Shown: positions 16,950 through 26,232, counted from the first letter of the stretch. The stretch: DNA of 64,000 bases from Olsenella sp. oral taxon 807 (GCF_001189515.2 NZ_CP012069.2:3038001-3102000); one strand, 5' to 3'. Translations and numbers: made by a program. The notes: generated from the letters alone by a model not told the origin.

Positions 16950-18320
16950 ATGATCGATCGCTACACGCGCCCCGAGATGGGCCACGTCTTCTCGCTCCAG
17001 AACAAGTATGCCATCTGGCAGAAAATCGAGGTCCTTGCCTGCGAGGCCCATGCCGAGCTGGGCGAGATCGGCATCACGCGCGAGGAGGCCTCCTGGATTC
17101 GCGAGCACGCCTCCTTTGACAAGGACGAGATAGACAAGATAGAGGCCGTGACCAACCACGACGTCATCGCTTTTCTCACCAACATGGGCTCCTACGTGGA
17201 CGCGGATGTCCCGAAGGATGGCCCCAAGCCCAGCCGATGGATCCACTACGGCATGACGAGCTCGGACCTTGGCGACACTGCCCTGTGCTACCAGCTCTCG
17301 CAGGCCACGGACATCCTCATCAAGGATTGCAGGGTGCTTGGCAAGATCTGTAGGCGTCGCGCCCTTGAGGAGAAAGACACGCTCTGCGTGGGGCGCACGC
17401 ATGGCATCCACGCCGAGCCCATGACCTTTGGCATGAAGTTTGGCTCTTGGGCCTGGGAACTGAAGCGTGACCTCGACCGTCTTGTCGACGCCAGGAAGGG
17501 CATCTCCTGCGGCGCGATCTCGGGCGCGGTGGGCAGCTACTCGAGCATCGACCCGCGCGTCGAGCGATACGTCTGCGAGCGGCTGGGGCTTGCCGTCGAC
17601 CCGCTCTCCACGCAGGTCATCTCCCGCGACCACCATGCCTTCTTGGCGGGCGTGCTCGCGACCGTCGCGTCCACCTGCGAGCGCATCGCGACTGAGGTCC
17701 GCGGTCTCCAAAAGACCGACACCCTCGAGGCCGAGGAGCCGTTCAAGAAGGGGCAGAAGGGCTCCTCGGCCATGCCCCACAAGCGCAACCCCATCACGAT
17801 GGAGAAGGTCTGTGGCCTCTCGCGCGTCGTCAAGGCCAACGCGCAGGTAGCCTTCGACAACGTTGCCCTCTGGCATGAGCGTGACATCAGTCACTCCTCG
17901 GCCGAGCGCGTCGCCCAGGCGGATTCCTTCGTCGCCCTCGACCACATGTTCCAGTGCCTTATCCGCGTCATAGACGGCCTGGTGCTCTACCCAGAGCAGA
18001 TGCGCGCCAACCTCAACAGGACGCGGGGGCTCATCTTCTCGTCCAAGGTGCTGCTGGCCCTTGTGGACACGGGCCTCACACGCGAGGACGCCTACCAGAT
18101 CGTGCAGGAGAGCGCCATGTCCACGTGGGCGGAGGTGCAGCGGTGCGAGGCGGGGAAGAGCTTTCGCGAGAGGCTCGAGGCCGATGAGCGCTGCACACTC
18201 ACGACGGGCCAGCTCGATGCCATCTTTGACCCCAAGAGCTTTCTGGCCCGCGTGGGCGTCGTCTTCGAGCGTCTGGAGGGGCTGAGCTTTGACGATGAGG
18301 GGCAGTCCTGCGGGGCCTAG
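16950..18320 (+). CDS. purB: adenylosuccinate lyase
   Basis: Acts twice in purine synthesis: it releases fumarate from SAICAR to give AICAR and from adenylosuccinate to give AMP. The 456-residue protein shows the N-terminal RYTRPEMGHVFSLQNKYAIW, the TSSDLGDTAL segment near residue 94, GRTHGIHAEPMTFG near 149 and the superfamily loop KGSSAMPHKRNPI near 269-282. ATG at 16950 follows AGGAAGGGAATCCC; an upstream in-frame ATG at 16905 lacks a site. Cytosolic homotetramer in the family. purC lies about 4.4 kb downstream on the same strand but separate. Confidence 0.97.
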   Translation: MIDRYTRPEMGHVFSLQNKYAIWQKIEVLACEAHAELGEIGITREEASWIREHASFDKDEIDKIEAVTNHDVIAFLTNMGSYVDADVPKDGPKPSRWIHYGMTSSDLGDTALCYQLSQATDILIKDCRVLGKICRRRALEEKDTLCVGRTHGIHAEPMTFGMKFGSWAWELKRDLDRLVDARKGISCGAISGAVGSYSSIDPRVERYVCERLGLAVDPLSTQVISRDHHAFLAGVLATVASTCERIATEVRGLQKTDTLEAEEPFKKGQKGSSAMPHKRNPITMEKVCGLSRVVKANAQVAFDNVALWHERDISHSSAERVAQADSFVALDHMFQCLIRVIDGLVLYPEQMRANLNRTRGLIFSSKVLLALVDTGLTREDAYQIVQESAMSTWAEVQRCEAGKSFRERLEADERCTLTTGQLDAIFDPKSFLARVGVVFERLEGLSFDDEGQSCGA

Positions 18321-18374
18321 ACGGGCGGATCTTAGTGCTATAGACAGCAAGAAGGAAGAAAAAAGCGAGGCTTC

Positions 18375-18650
18375 ATGAGCTCGTGTGGGTAGCTGGTTGC
18401 GTCATCGCTCCGGCGGCGTGGTCCTCAGGCCCGAGCGCCCTGGCATCGCGGGTGCCATGGGGCCGTTGACGTCGTGGGACCCGTGACCCCGCCCGGTCGC
18501 GCGGGCAGACGTGGGGGAGACGCAGGAGTGTACACAGATTGGCGAAAATAGCCTCTCGGGCCCGTTTTGGGGCATTTGTGTACACTGTTGCGCCGCCAGT
18601 TGCGCCGCCAGTTGCGACGCAAGCTGCGACGCAAGCTGCGGCGGCTGGCG
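18375..18650. repeat. repeats downstream of purB: direct repeat, compact inverted repeat, 12-bp tandem repeat
   Basis: Three items. First, 18375-18444 repeats 13702-13771. Second, GTGTACACAGAT (18528-18539) and ATTTGTGTACAC (18574-18585) form a 12-bp inverted repeat with one mismatch and a 34-bp centre. Third, 18586-18640 is a 12-bp tandem repeat (GTTGCGCCGCCA / GCTGCGACGCAA), about five units. No gene is supported between 18321 and 18777. Confidence 0.75.
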
Positions 18651-18777
18651 CGAGTGACGCCGCTGCTAGTCTGGCGCTGCAGGTGAGCTGAGGAGGCCAC
18701 GCTGTGACTGAGAGCGCCGTGTCTTGCTGGGTATACTTGGAGCTCAGTAGCATTCACGCCGATGGAGGAGAGGCTCC

Positions 18778-20220
18778 TTGACGCAGCTTTCCGACAACGC
18801 ACAGGGGCAAGGTGTCGCCAGAGGTCCTCGTGCCACAAAGAAGCGACAGGCCTCGGCCCCCACGTCGTCCTCGAGGGCCCCTCGCCCGGGCGGGCCTGCG
18901 ACGCGACAGGGTCCCTCGCCCTCACAGGGTACGCAGGGCCATCATAGCTCCAAGGCCTCCGGCTCGTCCTCCGCAGGCGCTCCAAGGTCCCGCCCCCGCT
19001 TTACCCTCACGCGCCGCACCGTCATCAGGGCGGCTGCGGGAGTTGGTATCGTCGCTGCGGCCGCTGGCACGATAGGCGTGGTGAGGAGCTGTACGTCAAA
19101 ACGGGGGGAGGACGGCACGCCGACGGTCGTTGACTCGAACAAGGCAGACTACGTCATAGACCCCAAGACCAACCAGAGCAACTACTCTTCAGTCGAGCTT
19201 CCCCTCACGCAGGGCGCCAGCTGGACGATAGCCCTCGGTAACGTCCTCCATCCCGCCGAGGGCAAATGGGTGCCTGTCACGACGGCGGGTTCCTCTGCCG
19301 CGCCGATGGTGAAGGCCTCGGCCTTCTCGACCGAGACCGGAACCCTAAAGGAGGTCGTCAAAGAGCCGCTCGCGGACGACAAGACGAGCGTCGTGATCTA
19401 TGACGTGCGCTGCTCAGACTCAGTCTTTGCCTGGGTTGAGCTAAACCTCCTCACCCATGACTGGGCGCTCTATGCCTCCGCGTTTTCTGGTGGCGTGCTC
19501 AGCGGCTCTCCGACGGCGCTGTGGAGTGCGAACTCCGACTTCGACCCAGCGCCCTTTGCGGTGACGGGCAAGCGGGTCATCTGGCAGGTCATGCCGTCTA
19601 TCTCGGGACACAAAACCACCGAGCATTCCTTCTGCTATGTCTGGAGCGTCGGGGATAGCGACGCGCGCTCGGTGGTGGAGTCACCCGGCCGCTTTGCCAC
19701 CGAGCCACTCGTGTCGAACGACACGGTGACGCTGGTGCCGCGCGTCAACGCGAGCCAGGGCACCTACTACGGCATCACGGCCTACTCGCTGTCGGACAAC
19801 CTTGCCACCCAGATAGACCGTCTGGTGCTCCCCCAGACCGTCAGGCCGCTCAACGCGGTGCGCATAGGTGATAAGTTCGCGTTTTCGATAGAGGCGACCT
19901 ACTCATCGGGAGGGCTCCTTGGGGTCATGGGCACCTACATCGGCCGTGGCAGCGGTCCTTTCGTGGCGCTCCCGCGCGAGCCGGCTGCGGCAGTGGCGGG
20001 CAAGGATGGCCTCTATGTCATCAGGGCAAGCTCCTCGTACTTTGTCGTCAACACGACCGAGCGCAGCTACTCCACCCTCATTGCCGCAAACCGCTGCGTT
20101 GACTACGGCGAGTATCCCGCCCGCGCAGGAGAGTGCTCCAACTTTGTGACCTTTGCCACGATCAAGGCGCAGAACACCGGCTATCCCGAATCGGTGAACG
20201 TGCGAAGCTTCTCGCTATAG
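18778..20220 (+). CDS. exported or membrane-anchored protein of unknown function, Tat-like signal
   Basis: A protein of 480 residues from TTG at 18778, placed 7 bp after GGAGGAGAGG. The first ~75 residues are low-complexity, rich in Ser, Pro, Gly and Arg. Next come TLTRRTVIRAAAGVGIVAAA (residues ~78-97), a twin-arginine plus hydrophobic stretch resembling a Tat signal or N-terminal anchor, then GVVRSCTSKRG with a cysteine. The remaining ~370 residues look like an extracellular beta-rich domain, possibly propeller-like (repeated ..FVTFATIK.., ..GTYYGITAYSLSD.., ..GKRVIWQVMPS.. strands). No catalytic motif recognised. It directly precedes the two-component system, so a link to signalling is possible but unproven. 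Confidence 0.75.
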   Translation: MTQLSDNAQGQGVARGPRATKKRQASAPTSSSRAPRPGGPATRQGPSPSQGTQGHHSSKASGSSSAGAPRSRPRFTLTRRTVIRAAAGVGIVAAAAGTIGVVRSCTSKRGEDGTPTVVDSNKADYVIDPKTNQSNYSSVELPLTQGASWTIALGNVLHPAEGKWVPVTTAGSSAAPMVKASAFSTETGTLKEVVKEPLADDKTSVVIYDVRCSDSVFAWVELNLLTHDWALYASAFSGGVLSGSPTALWSANSDFDPAPFAVTGKRVIWQVMPSISGHKTTEHSFCYVWSVGDSDARSVVESPGRFATEPLVSNDTVTLVPRVNASQGTYYGITAYSLSDNLATQIDRLVLPQTVRPLNAVRIGDKFAFSIEATYSSGGLLGVMGTYIGRGSGPFVALPREPAAAVAGKDGLYVIRASSSYFVVNTTERSYSTLIAANRCVDYGEYPARAGECSNFVTFATIKAQNTGYPESVNVRSFSL

Positions 20221-20315
20221 TTTCCGTGCGAAGAAATCCGACATGCGCTAATATATGTAGAGATTGACAGTATTTTGTGTGCCGTAAGGACCGCAACAAG
20301 ATAGGAGGGACTCTC

Positions 20316-21053
20316 ATGACATCAGAAGAGAAGAAGATTCTCCTGGTTGAGGACGAAAAGACGATTCGCGACGCAGTGGCGGCGTATCTCGAGCGCGAGG
20401 GCTACATCGTGCGCGGGGTGGGTGACGGACAGAGCGCGCTGGAGGAGTTCGAGAAGCACAGCTTTGACCTCATCGTGTTGGACCTCATGCTTCCCAAGCT
20501 CTCGGGCGAGCGTGTGTGCCGCACGGTTCGCGAGACCTCGAACGTGCCCATCATCATGCTCACCGCCAAGGGCGAGGTCGAGGATCGCATCATCGGCCTC
20601 GAGCTGGGGGCAGATGACTACCTCATCAAGCCCTTCTCGCCGCGCGAGCTCGTCGCCCGCGTGCGCGCCCTGCTGCGTCGCGCCCACACCGAGACTGAGC
20701 CGCAGCTCGAGATTCTTGACTTTGGTGACCTCGTGATTGATATCTCGGGTCACAAGGTGCTTGTCGAGGGCAAGGAGGTCGATCTCACGGCGTCGGAGTT
20801 CAAACTGTTGACGACGCTGGCACGCTATCCGGGACGCGTCTACACGCGCATGGAGCTTGTGGAGAAGGTCTTGGGCTACGACTTCGAGGGCTATGAGCGC
20901 ACTATAGACTCCCATGTCAAGAACCTCCGCGCAAAGCTTGGCGATGACCCACGCAACCCACGTTGGCTCTATACCGTCCACGGCGTGGGCTATCGCTTTG
21001 AGGCTACGCAGAGGTTTAGCGAGGGCGCTAGTAGCGAGGGCGAGAAGAAATAG
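20316..21053 (+). CDS. OmpR/PhoB-family response regulator
   Basis: A 245-residue DNA-binding regulator. The receiver domain (residues ~7-118) has the acidic pair in LLVEDE, the phospho-acceptor Asp56 in VLDLMLP, Thr83 in MLTAKG and Lys105 in LIKPFSP. A winged helix-turn-helix domain occupies ~135-235 (LTASEFKLLTTLARYPGRVY, YERTIDSHVKNLRAKLGDD, YTVHGVGYRF). ATG at 20316 follows GGAGGGACTCTC; an earlier ATG at 20277 lacks a site. The histidine kinase gene begins 9 bp downstream, so they form a two-component system. Resembles RegX3/MtrA-type regulators; the stimulus cannot be told. Confidence 0.95.
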   Translation: MTSEEKKILLVEDEKTIRDAVAAYLEREGYIVRGVGDGQSALEEFEKHSFDLIVLDLMLPKLSGERVCRTVRETSNVPIIMLTAKGEVEDRIIGLELGADDYLIKPFSPRELVARVRALLRRAHTETEPQLEILDFGDLVIDISGHKVLVEGKEVDLTASEFKLLTTLARYPGRVYTRMELVEKVLGYDFEGYERTIDSHVKNLRAKLGDDPRNPRWLYTVHGVGYRFEATQRFSEGASSEGEKK

Positions 21054-21062
21054 GCCCTGCCC

Positions 21063-22661
21063 GTGACAGACTCTCTTGATGAGCTGGAGCACTACCACGG
21101 TGATACTGGACCAAGCCGCAGCGATCCGCCAAGGGCAAGCTTCAGCACGGTCCCGCACAAGACGAGGCCCCCGGGGGCGACCAAGACCTTCAGCGGCAGG
21201 ATGGCGTTCTACTTTGTCCTGACGTCGATCACGACGGCACTCGTCCTCTCTGTGGTCCTCGCCTTCACCTGGGAGGGACAGTTCCAGAGCTACACGCGCC
21301 AGAACATGCAGAGACTGGCCGAGCAAACCGCAGAGAACCTTGCGCTCCAGTATGAGGCCGAGGGTGGATGGACCGTTGACGTGCTGAGCTACGCGACCTA
21401 TGCGTCAAAGTCGTTTCCCGATGTCAGCGTTCAGGTGCTTGACGCGCGTGGCAACCTGATCTACGACGATCCCGTGGGCGAGGATGGGGATGGCACGCCT
21501 GGCGGAGACGCGAGGGAGCCGGGTCGCGTGGGCCGCTTTATTCCGGTTGGCGTGGACTCGATGGTTTCGGCAAACGTCACCACCGGCACGGGGACCGTCG
21601 TCGGCTCGGTGCGCATGTGGACCCTTGAGTCGGATGCGCTTCTCACCAGGAGCGATGTCGCCTTCAGGACCAGCTCGTACAATGCTATTGCCGTCGCGGC
21701 CGCCATCGCCATCACCGTGGCCCTTGTCATCGGCTATCTGTTCTCGCGCTCCCTGGCACAGCCTATCCAGCGAATCACGAACACGGCCGCCCGCATCAGG
21801 AACGGTGACCTCACGGCGCGCACCGGCCTCACGGGAGACGACGAGTTTGGTCGGCTCGGCGAGACCTTCGATAGCATGGCGAGCGAGGTGGAGCACGACA
21901 TAAAGTTCGAGCATCGCCTTACGAGCGATGTCGCCCACGAGCTCAGGACCCCGCTCATGGCGACCCTAGCCACCGTCGAGGCGATGCAGGACGGCGTCCT
22001 GCCCGCAGATGACGAGCACTTCGAGACGGTCGCGTCTGAGGTCAGGAGGCTTTCTCGCCTCGTCGATGCGATGCTCCACCTCTCGCGCATCGAGAGCGAC
22101 ACGAGCGATCTTGTGGTCGAGAGGACCGACCTCGTCTACCTCATGAGGAGCCTTGTCTCCATGCAGGAGCAGCTCTTCAAGGAAAAGGACCTCAGCCTGC
22201 GCTTTGATGACAGGACGCCCTCGCATGAGCTCAACGCAGAGATCAACCCCGACCTCATACGTGAGGCCATAACAAATCTCATGTCCAACGCGATGCGCTA
22301 CACGCCTGAGGGAGGGTCGGTGGTCATTTCCATCGAGCGTGAGCGAACGGACGCGCTCATCAGCGTCAGGGATACGGGCATCGGTATTGCGAAGGAGGAC
22401 ATCTCGCGCGTGTTCTCGCGCTTCTGGCGCTCGGATGCGAGTCGCGAGAGGGTCTCTGGAGGGCTCGGTGTTGGACTTTCCCTTACCAAGGAGATCGCCG
22501 ACAGGCACAACGGCAGCATTACCGTCGAGTCCGAGCTAGGTAAGGGGACCACCTTCACACTGAGGATTCCACTGACCCAGGCCAGGTCACAGCAGTGGGC
22601 CGCGCCGAATGCGGGGCAGGTTGCGCACAAGGGCGCTACGGACGCCAGGGAGGCTCGCTAG
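21063..22661 (+). CDS. sensor histidine kinase (HAMP, HisKA, HATPase)
   Basis: A 532-residue membrane kinase starting with GTG at 21063. Transmembrane segments near residues 42-66 (MAFYFVLTSITTALVLSVVL) and 212-232 (AVAAAIAITVALVIGYLF) bracket a ~145-residue extracellular sensor. A HAMP domain follows (RSLAQPIQRITNTAARI). The H-box SDVAHELRTPLMA has its histidine near residue 291, the N-box NLMSNAMRYTPEGG lies near 404-417, and the G-boxes DTGIGI and GGLGVGLSLTKEI follow. It should autophosphorylate and signal to the response regulator immediately upstream. The C-terminal ~25 residues are unusual low-complexity. Confidence 0.95.
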   Translation: MTDSLDELEHYHGDTGPSRSDPPRASFSTVPHKTRPPGATKTFSGRMAFYFVLTSITTALVLSVVLAFTWEGQFQSYTRQNMQRLAEQTAENLALQYEAEGGWTVDVLSYATYASKSFPDVSVQVLDARGNLIYDDPVGEDGDGTPGGDAREPGRVGRFIPVGVDSMVSANVTTGTGTVVGSVRMWTLESDALLTRSDVAFRTSSYNAIAVAAAIAITVALVIGYLFSRSLAQPIQRITNTAARIRNGDLTARTGLTGDDEFGRLGETFDSMASEVEHDIKFEHRLTSDVAHELRTPLMATLATVEAMQDGVLPADDEHFETVASEVRRLSRLVDAMLHLSRIESDTSDLVVERTDLVYLMRSLVSMQEQLFKEKDLSLRFDDRTPSHELNAEINPDLIREAITNLMSNAMRYTPEGGSVVISIERERTDALISVRDTGIGIAKEDISRVFSRFWRSDASRERVSGGLGVGLSLTKEIADRHNGSITVESELGKGTTFTLRIPLTQARSQQWAAPNAGQVAHKGATDAREAR

Positions 22662-22763
22662 GAAGGCGACGCGCGGGTGCCCGTGGCCGCTCCCATACAG
22701 TACAATCATGATTGCCCGCGCGCGCAGCGACGCAGGGAGCAGGACACGATGTGAGGAGAACAT

Positions 22764-23660
22764 ATGGGGGCTATGGAGCTTCGCCCGGATTCGCGTGGTA
22801 AGGTTCGTGACATCTACGACTGTGGCGACAGCCTGCTCATGGTCGCGAGTGACCGCATTAGCGCGTTTGACGTTATCCTTCCAGACGAGATTCCCCACAA
22901 GGGGGAGGTGCTCACGCGCCTCTCGGCATTCTGGTTTAACAGGTTCAAGGACGTCATGCCCAACCACCTGATCTCGATGGACGTGGCAGACTACCCCGCA
23001 GGGCACCAACGGTATGCCGACTACCTCACGGGTCGCTCCATGCTCGTGAGGAAGGCCAGGCCCGTTCCCATCGAGTGCATCGTGCGCGGCTACCTTACCG
23101 GTTCGGGAAAGAAGACCTACGACCAGGATGGTACCGTCTGCGGCATCAGCCTTCCTGCGGGTCTTGTCGAGGCCTCGAAGATCCCCGAGGCCATCTTCAC
23201 GCCCTCGACCAAAGCGGCGCTAGGAGAGCACGACGAGAACATCTCGTTTGAGCGCTGCTGCGACATCGTGGGTGTGGATGTGGCCGAGCAGATCCGCGAT
23301 GCCTCCCTTCGGATCTATGCCGCCGCCTCCGCATACGCAGCGAGTCGCGGTGTCATCATCGCCGACACCAAGTTCGAGTTTGGCTTCATCGACGGTCGTC
23401 TTGCGCTCATCGACGAGGCGCTCACACCCGACTCCAGTCGCTTCTGGCCCGCCGCAGGCTATGTGCCGGGTCATGTCCAGCCCAGCTACGACAAGCAGTA
23501 TGTGCGCGACTGGCTCAAGGCGAACTGGGATATGACCGGACAGCCCCCACACCTGCCCACAGAGGTCATCGAGGGCACGACGGGCCGCTACGAGGAGGCG
23601 TTCCAGCTCATCTGCGGCACCCAGTTCAGGCCCATGAGGGAGTCACATGTCATTGCGTGA
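22764..23660 (+). CDS. purC: phosphoribosylaminoimidazole-succinocarboxamide synthase
   Basis: Condenses CAIR with aspartate and ATP to give SAICAR in purine synthesis, the substrate later cleaved by PurB (encoded at 16950-18320). The 298-residue protein has RGKVRDIYD (residues ~9-17), SDRISAFDVILPDEIPHKGE, the VRGYLTGSGKKTY substrate loop, DTKFEFGF and LIDEALTPDSSRFWP. ATG at 22764 follows GTGAGGAGAACAT. A TACAAT box at 22701-22706 may be a -10 element but I see no good -35. The last codons overlap the start of the next gene by 14 bp. Confidence 0.97.
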   Translation: MGAMELRPDSRGKVRDIYDCGDSLLMVASDRISAFDVILPDEIPHKGEVLTRLSAFWFNRFKDVMPNHLISMDVADYPAGHQRYADYLTGRSMLVRKARPVPIECIVRGYLTGSGKKTYDQDGTVCGISLPAGLVEASKIPEAIFTPSTKAALGEHDENISFERCCDIVGVDVAEQIRDASLRIYAAASAYAASRGVIIADTKFEFGFIDGRLALIDEALTPDSSRFWPAAGYVPGHVQPSYDKQYVRDWLKANWDMTGQPPHLPTEVIEGTTGRYEEAFQLICGTQFRPMRESHVIA

Positions 23661-24363
23661 TACGATAGAGGCCGCTCGTCGCGAGGCCGAGAAGGCCGGC
23701 AACCTGCCTGCGCGGGCGGCAAAAGGTCAAGGCGACAAAGTGGGCGGCCAGAGCGAGACCGGTGCGAGCGAGAAACGCGGCGGCTTCTCGAGGCGCTCCG
23801 CCTCGCGGGCCAAGCCGACACGGGAGGCCGCGCGCGGGGTGCGCGTCGTCAACTCGGCCAAGGTTCGCTCGGGTCAGCAAAGCGAGTCCGGCCGGTCCGA
23901 GTCGGAGATGAGCCGCGAGGAGCGGCGTGAGCTACGCAGGAGGCAGCGCGACCGGGATGATCGTCGCGAGTCTGCGATTCAGATCCTATGCAGAAATGAT
24001 CCGGCCTATAGGCGCGGTTCTCGCCTATGGTGGATTCTTGTGGGCGTGTGCTTTGTCCTGACGTTTGGCGCGACCGCACTCTCGGGGGGCGAGGCGGGAT
24101 CGGAGCATCCCCATGCCTTTGCGTACGTCTCTATGATCGTGCTCGCCTACGTGGTGCTCATTGCGGCGGCCATCTACTACCTCATCAAGGTGCGACCGAT
24201 ACGCAACTCTACCAGAGACCTTGTTGGGGGCATGAGCGAGAAAAAAGTCTTGCAGATCTTGGAGAGGGACGCCGAGGAGGCCCGGAAGCGGGACGCCGCA
24301 AAAGCCGAGGCGAAGGCAGCGAAAAAGGCTGCCCGAAAGGCCCGTCGCGAACAGCACAAGTAG
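23647..24363 (+). CDS. membrane protein with basic cytoplasmic arms
   Basis: A protein of 238 residues overlapping the end of purC, so translation is probably coupled. Residues 1-115 are polar and highly charged, with Ser/Arg-rich low complexity and a run of basic/acidic residues (MSREERRELRRRQRDRDDRR). Two transmembrane helices follow, near 128-146 (WWILVGVCFVLTFGATAL) and 158-180 (VSMIVLAYVVLIAAAIYYL). The C-terminal ~40 residues are a charged Ala/Lys-rich likely helix (AKAEAKAAKKAARKARREQ). I do not recognise a family; the arms could bind nucleic acid or membrane partners, but that is speculation. Confidence 0.75.
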   Translation: MSLRDTIEAARREAEKAGNLPARAAKGQGDKVGGQSETGASEKRGGFSRRSASRAKPTREAARGVRVVNSAKVRSGQQSESGRSESEMSREERRELRRRQRDRDDRRESAIQILCRNDPAYRRGSRLWWILVGVCFVLTFGATALSGGEAGSEHPHAFAYVSMIVLAYVVLIAAAIYYLIKVRPIRNSTRDLVGGMSEKKVLQILERDAEEARKRDAAKAEAKAAKKAARKARREQHK

Positions 24364-24412
24364 GTGGCGAGAGGTCAGGGGGCCGATTCTCTTACAAAAG
24401 ATCGCATATCGC

Positions 24413-24441
24413 TTGCTGAACTCCCAGTACAGGGTTATTAT
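24413..24441 (+). promoter_or_regulatory. candidate promoter for the gene at 24493
   Basis: TTGCTG at 24413-24418, a 17-bp spacer and TATTAT at 24436-24441, about 50 bp upstream of the next start. Confidence 0.5.
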
Positions 24442-24492
24442 GGTGATTAGATGAGTTTGGCGTAGCCGCTCCGTTCCAGAGGAGGATGCGAT

Positions 24493-25083
24493 TTGTCCAT
24501 AACGCCAGGTTCTTACACCGTCGAGGTTTCAAAGGACGGCTATGTGACGGGGCGCTACAACGTCGTCGCGACTACTAGTGACGATGTGACGTCTATGGCG
24601 CTGTCCCCGACCCTGCCCCAAGATGAGTATCGCATCATCCTTACGTGGGGGGATACCCCACGAGATCTTGACTCGCACCTGACACTTCGCTCGGGGGGCG
24701 AGAAGAGGTTGCACGTCTGTTACTACCACAAGTCGGATTCCGTGGATGGGGGTAGGATATCGGCGAGGCTGGACCTCGATGACACGACATCGTTTGGGCC
24801 AGAGACCGTGACAATGACCGTGGATGTGGCCTCGCTGGGCGAGAACGAGCTGATAGGATATTTTGTTTACGACTACAGCAATCGAAGTAGACCAGACTCG
24901 AGGGAGCTCTCCCTATCGGGGGCTTTCGTTAGGGTCTACAGTGGCAATGGTCTTATGGCAACGTATTACGTTCCCAGGGACAAGGGCGCGGGGACCGTGT
25001 GGCATGTGTTCGACATCGGCAGAAATGGGGTCATTCCCGTAGGCGAGCTGAGCCACGAGTCAAATCCAGGCAGCGTCGGCTGA
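24493..25083 (+). CDS. small domain protein with PEGA/carboxypeptidase-regulatory-like N-terminus
   Basis: A protein of 196 residues from TTG at 24493, after GAGGAGGATGCGAT. Residues 1-40 (PGSYTVEVSKDGYVTGRYNV) look like the last strands of a carboxypeptidase-regulatory-like or PEGA fold. Residues ~45-160 (YRIILTWGDTPRDLDSHLTL ... VYSGNGLMATYYVP) match the domain that often follows it in large secreted actinobacterial proteins. There is no signal peptide and the first domain is incomplete, so this may be the 3' remnant of a longer surface-protein gene that has recruited a promoter. The alternative, a genuine cytoplasmic protein, cannot be excluded. It directly precedes the five-gene tandem array. 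Confidence 0.6.
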   Translation: MSITPGSYTVEVSKDGYVTGRYNVVATTSDDVTSMALSPTLPQDEYRIILTWGDTPRDLDSHLTLRSGGEKRLHVCYYHKSDSVDGGRISARLDLDDTTSFGPETVTMTVDVASLGENELIGYFVYDYSNRSRPDSRELSLSGAFVRVYSGNGLMATYYVPRDKGAGTVWHVFDIGRNGVIPVGELSHESNPGSVG

Positions 25084-25095
25084 GGGGAGGTCCTC

Positions 25096-26214
25096 ATGGA
25101 GGGTACGCACAGCCGTCGCGCGGCCGTCGCCGTGGCCCTGCTCGCCGCCGGGGTCGCGTGGGCGGCGCTGGCGGCGAACCCGCGCCCGGAGCGCGAGGAG
25201 GAGGCGCCGCAGGAGCCCCTTCCCCCGCTGGAGGAGTACTACAGCCGGCCGGGGGGTGACTACGAGGACTGGTCCAAGACGAGCAGCTACGGGCCCGGCG
25301 AGGTCCACGTCGGGGACTGCGAGTGCGGCACGCAGGTGATGGCCGACGAGAGGCGCTCGATGGGGGGAGAGACGGCCGCGATAGACACCCCGGAGCAGCT
25401 CGCCCACGCCGAGCGGGAGTGGGGGCTCGACGGCCTCGCCCCCTTCCTCGGGATGGTCGAGGGGAACCCCATCGAGGACAACTTCTACATCCTGGCGCTC
25501 GAGGAGCGCCCCCTCGAGGGACCACCGTACCCCGAGCGCTCGGTCGGCTCCGTGATGTTCAGGGAGGGGCGGTTGGGCGTTGACATCCTCCTCGTGTCGG
25601 AGGAGGGGAACACCGCCTGGGGTAGGGTCGTCGCCTGGGGCGAGGCGAGGTCCGCCCGCCTCCACATGGCCGCCGTCCCGCGCTCGCTCCACGCGGGGTC
25701 CGGCCTCAAGTACGCCGTCTACCCGGGCGAGGAGCGGATCGGGTGGGGCTACTGGTGGAGGCCGTGCTACCTCGGGCCCGACGACGCGCACGTCGAGAGC
25801 TGGCCGTGCCTCCCGTCGGACGGCGTCTCGGTGCCCCCCGGCCACCCGGTGGTCGTGGACACCGCGGGACAGCTCGCCCTCGCCGCGTGGGAGTGGGGGC
25901 TCGCGGGCTTCGCGCCCCTCCGCGAGATGGTCGGGGGGCACCCCCTTAAGGACCACTTCTACCTGATGTCGTACGAGGAGCTGGCGCACGGCCCCGGACG
26001 CCTGTCGCGGGCGGTCGGCGTGAGCTGGGACTCGAGCGAGATCCGGCTCACGTACGACCGGGGGAGCCCGTTCGGCGACGGGGCCGCGCCGGAGGGCGCG
26101 ACCGGCCTCCTCACCGTGGCGGCGGTCCCACGCAGGTACGCGGACGGCGTGGGCTTCTACGGTGTGGTCTACCCGGGCGTGGGGCTGGTCCCCACGCCGT
26201 ACCATCTCGTCTAG
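25096..26214 (+). CDS. tandem secreted paralog T1
   Basis: A protein of 372 residues. The N-terminus (RRAAVAVALLAAGVAWAALA, residues ~7-26) is a signal peptide with an AxA-type site before NPRPE. The mature part is an internal duplication. Half one (residues ~75-215) runs from GDCECGTQVMADERRSMGGE through DTPEQLAHAEREWGLDGLAP and GNPIEDNFYILALEERP. Half two (~235-372) runs from LPSDGVSVPPGHPVVVDTAG through QLALAAWEWGLAGFAP and GHPLKDHFYLMSYEE. Both halves end in a segment with (V)AAVPR and VVYPG/AVYPG. No known domain or catalytic residues recognised. ATG follows GGGGAGGTCCTC. First of five tandem copies. Confidence 0.85.
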   Translation: MEGTHSRRAAVAVALLAAGVAWAALAANPRPEREEEAPQEPLPPLEEYYSRPGGDYEDWSKTSSYGPGEVHVGDCECGTQVMADERRSMGGETAAIDTPEQLAHAEREWGLDGLAPFLGMVEGNPIEDNFYILALEERPLEGPPYPERSVGSVMFREGRLGVDILLVSEEGNTAWGRVVAWGEARSARLHMAAVPRSLHAGSGLKYAVYPGEERIGWGYWWRPCYLGPDDAHVESWPCLPSDGVSVPPGHPVVVDTAGQLALAAWEWGLAGFAPLREMVGGHPLKDHFYLMSYEELAHGPGRLSRAVGVSWDSSEIRLTYDRGSPFGDGAAPEGATGLLTVAAVPRRYADGVGFYGVVYPGVGLVPTPYHLV

Positions 26215-26232
26215 GTCGAGGGGGAGGTCCTC

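Noticed and set aside
18592..18650. Structured RNA gene from the 12-bp repeats behind purB
   Set aside because: The region can fold, but only because of simple tandem repeats; no promoter or terminator is seen.
20269..20295. TTGACA promoter directly before the response regulator
   Set aside because: A good -35 box is present but no acceptable -10 lies 16-18 bp downstream; the TAATAT at 20249 also lacks a -35.
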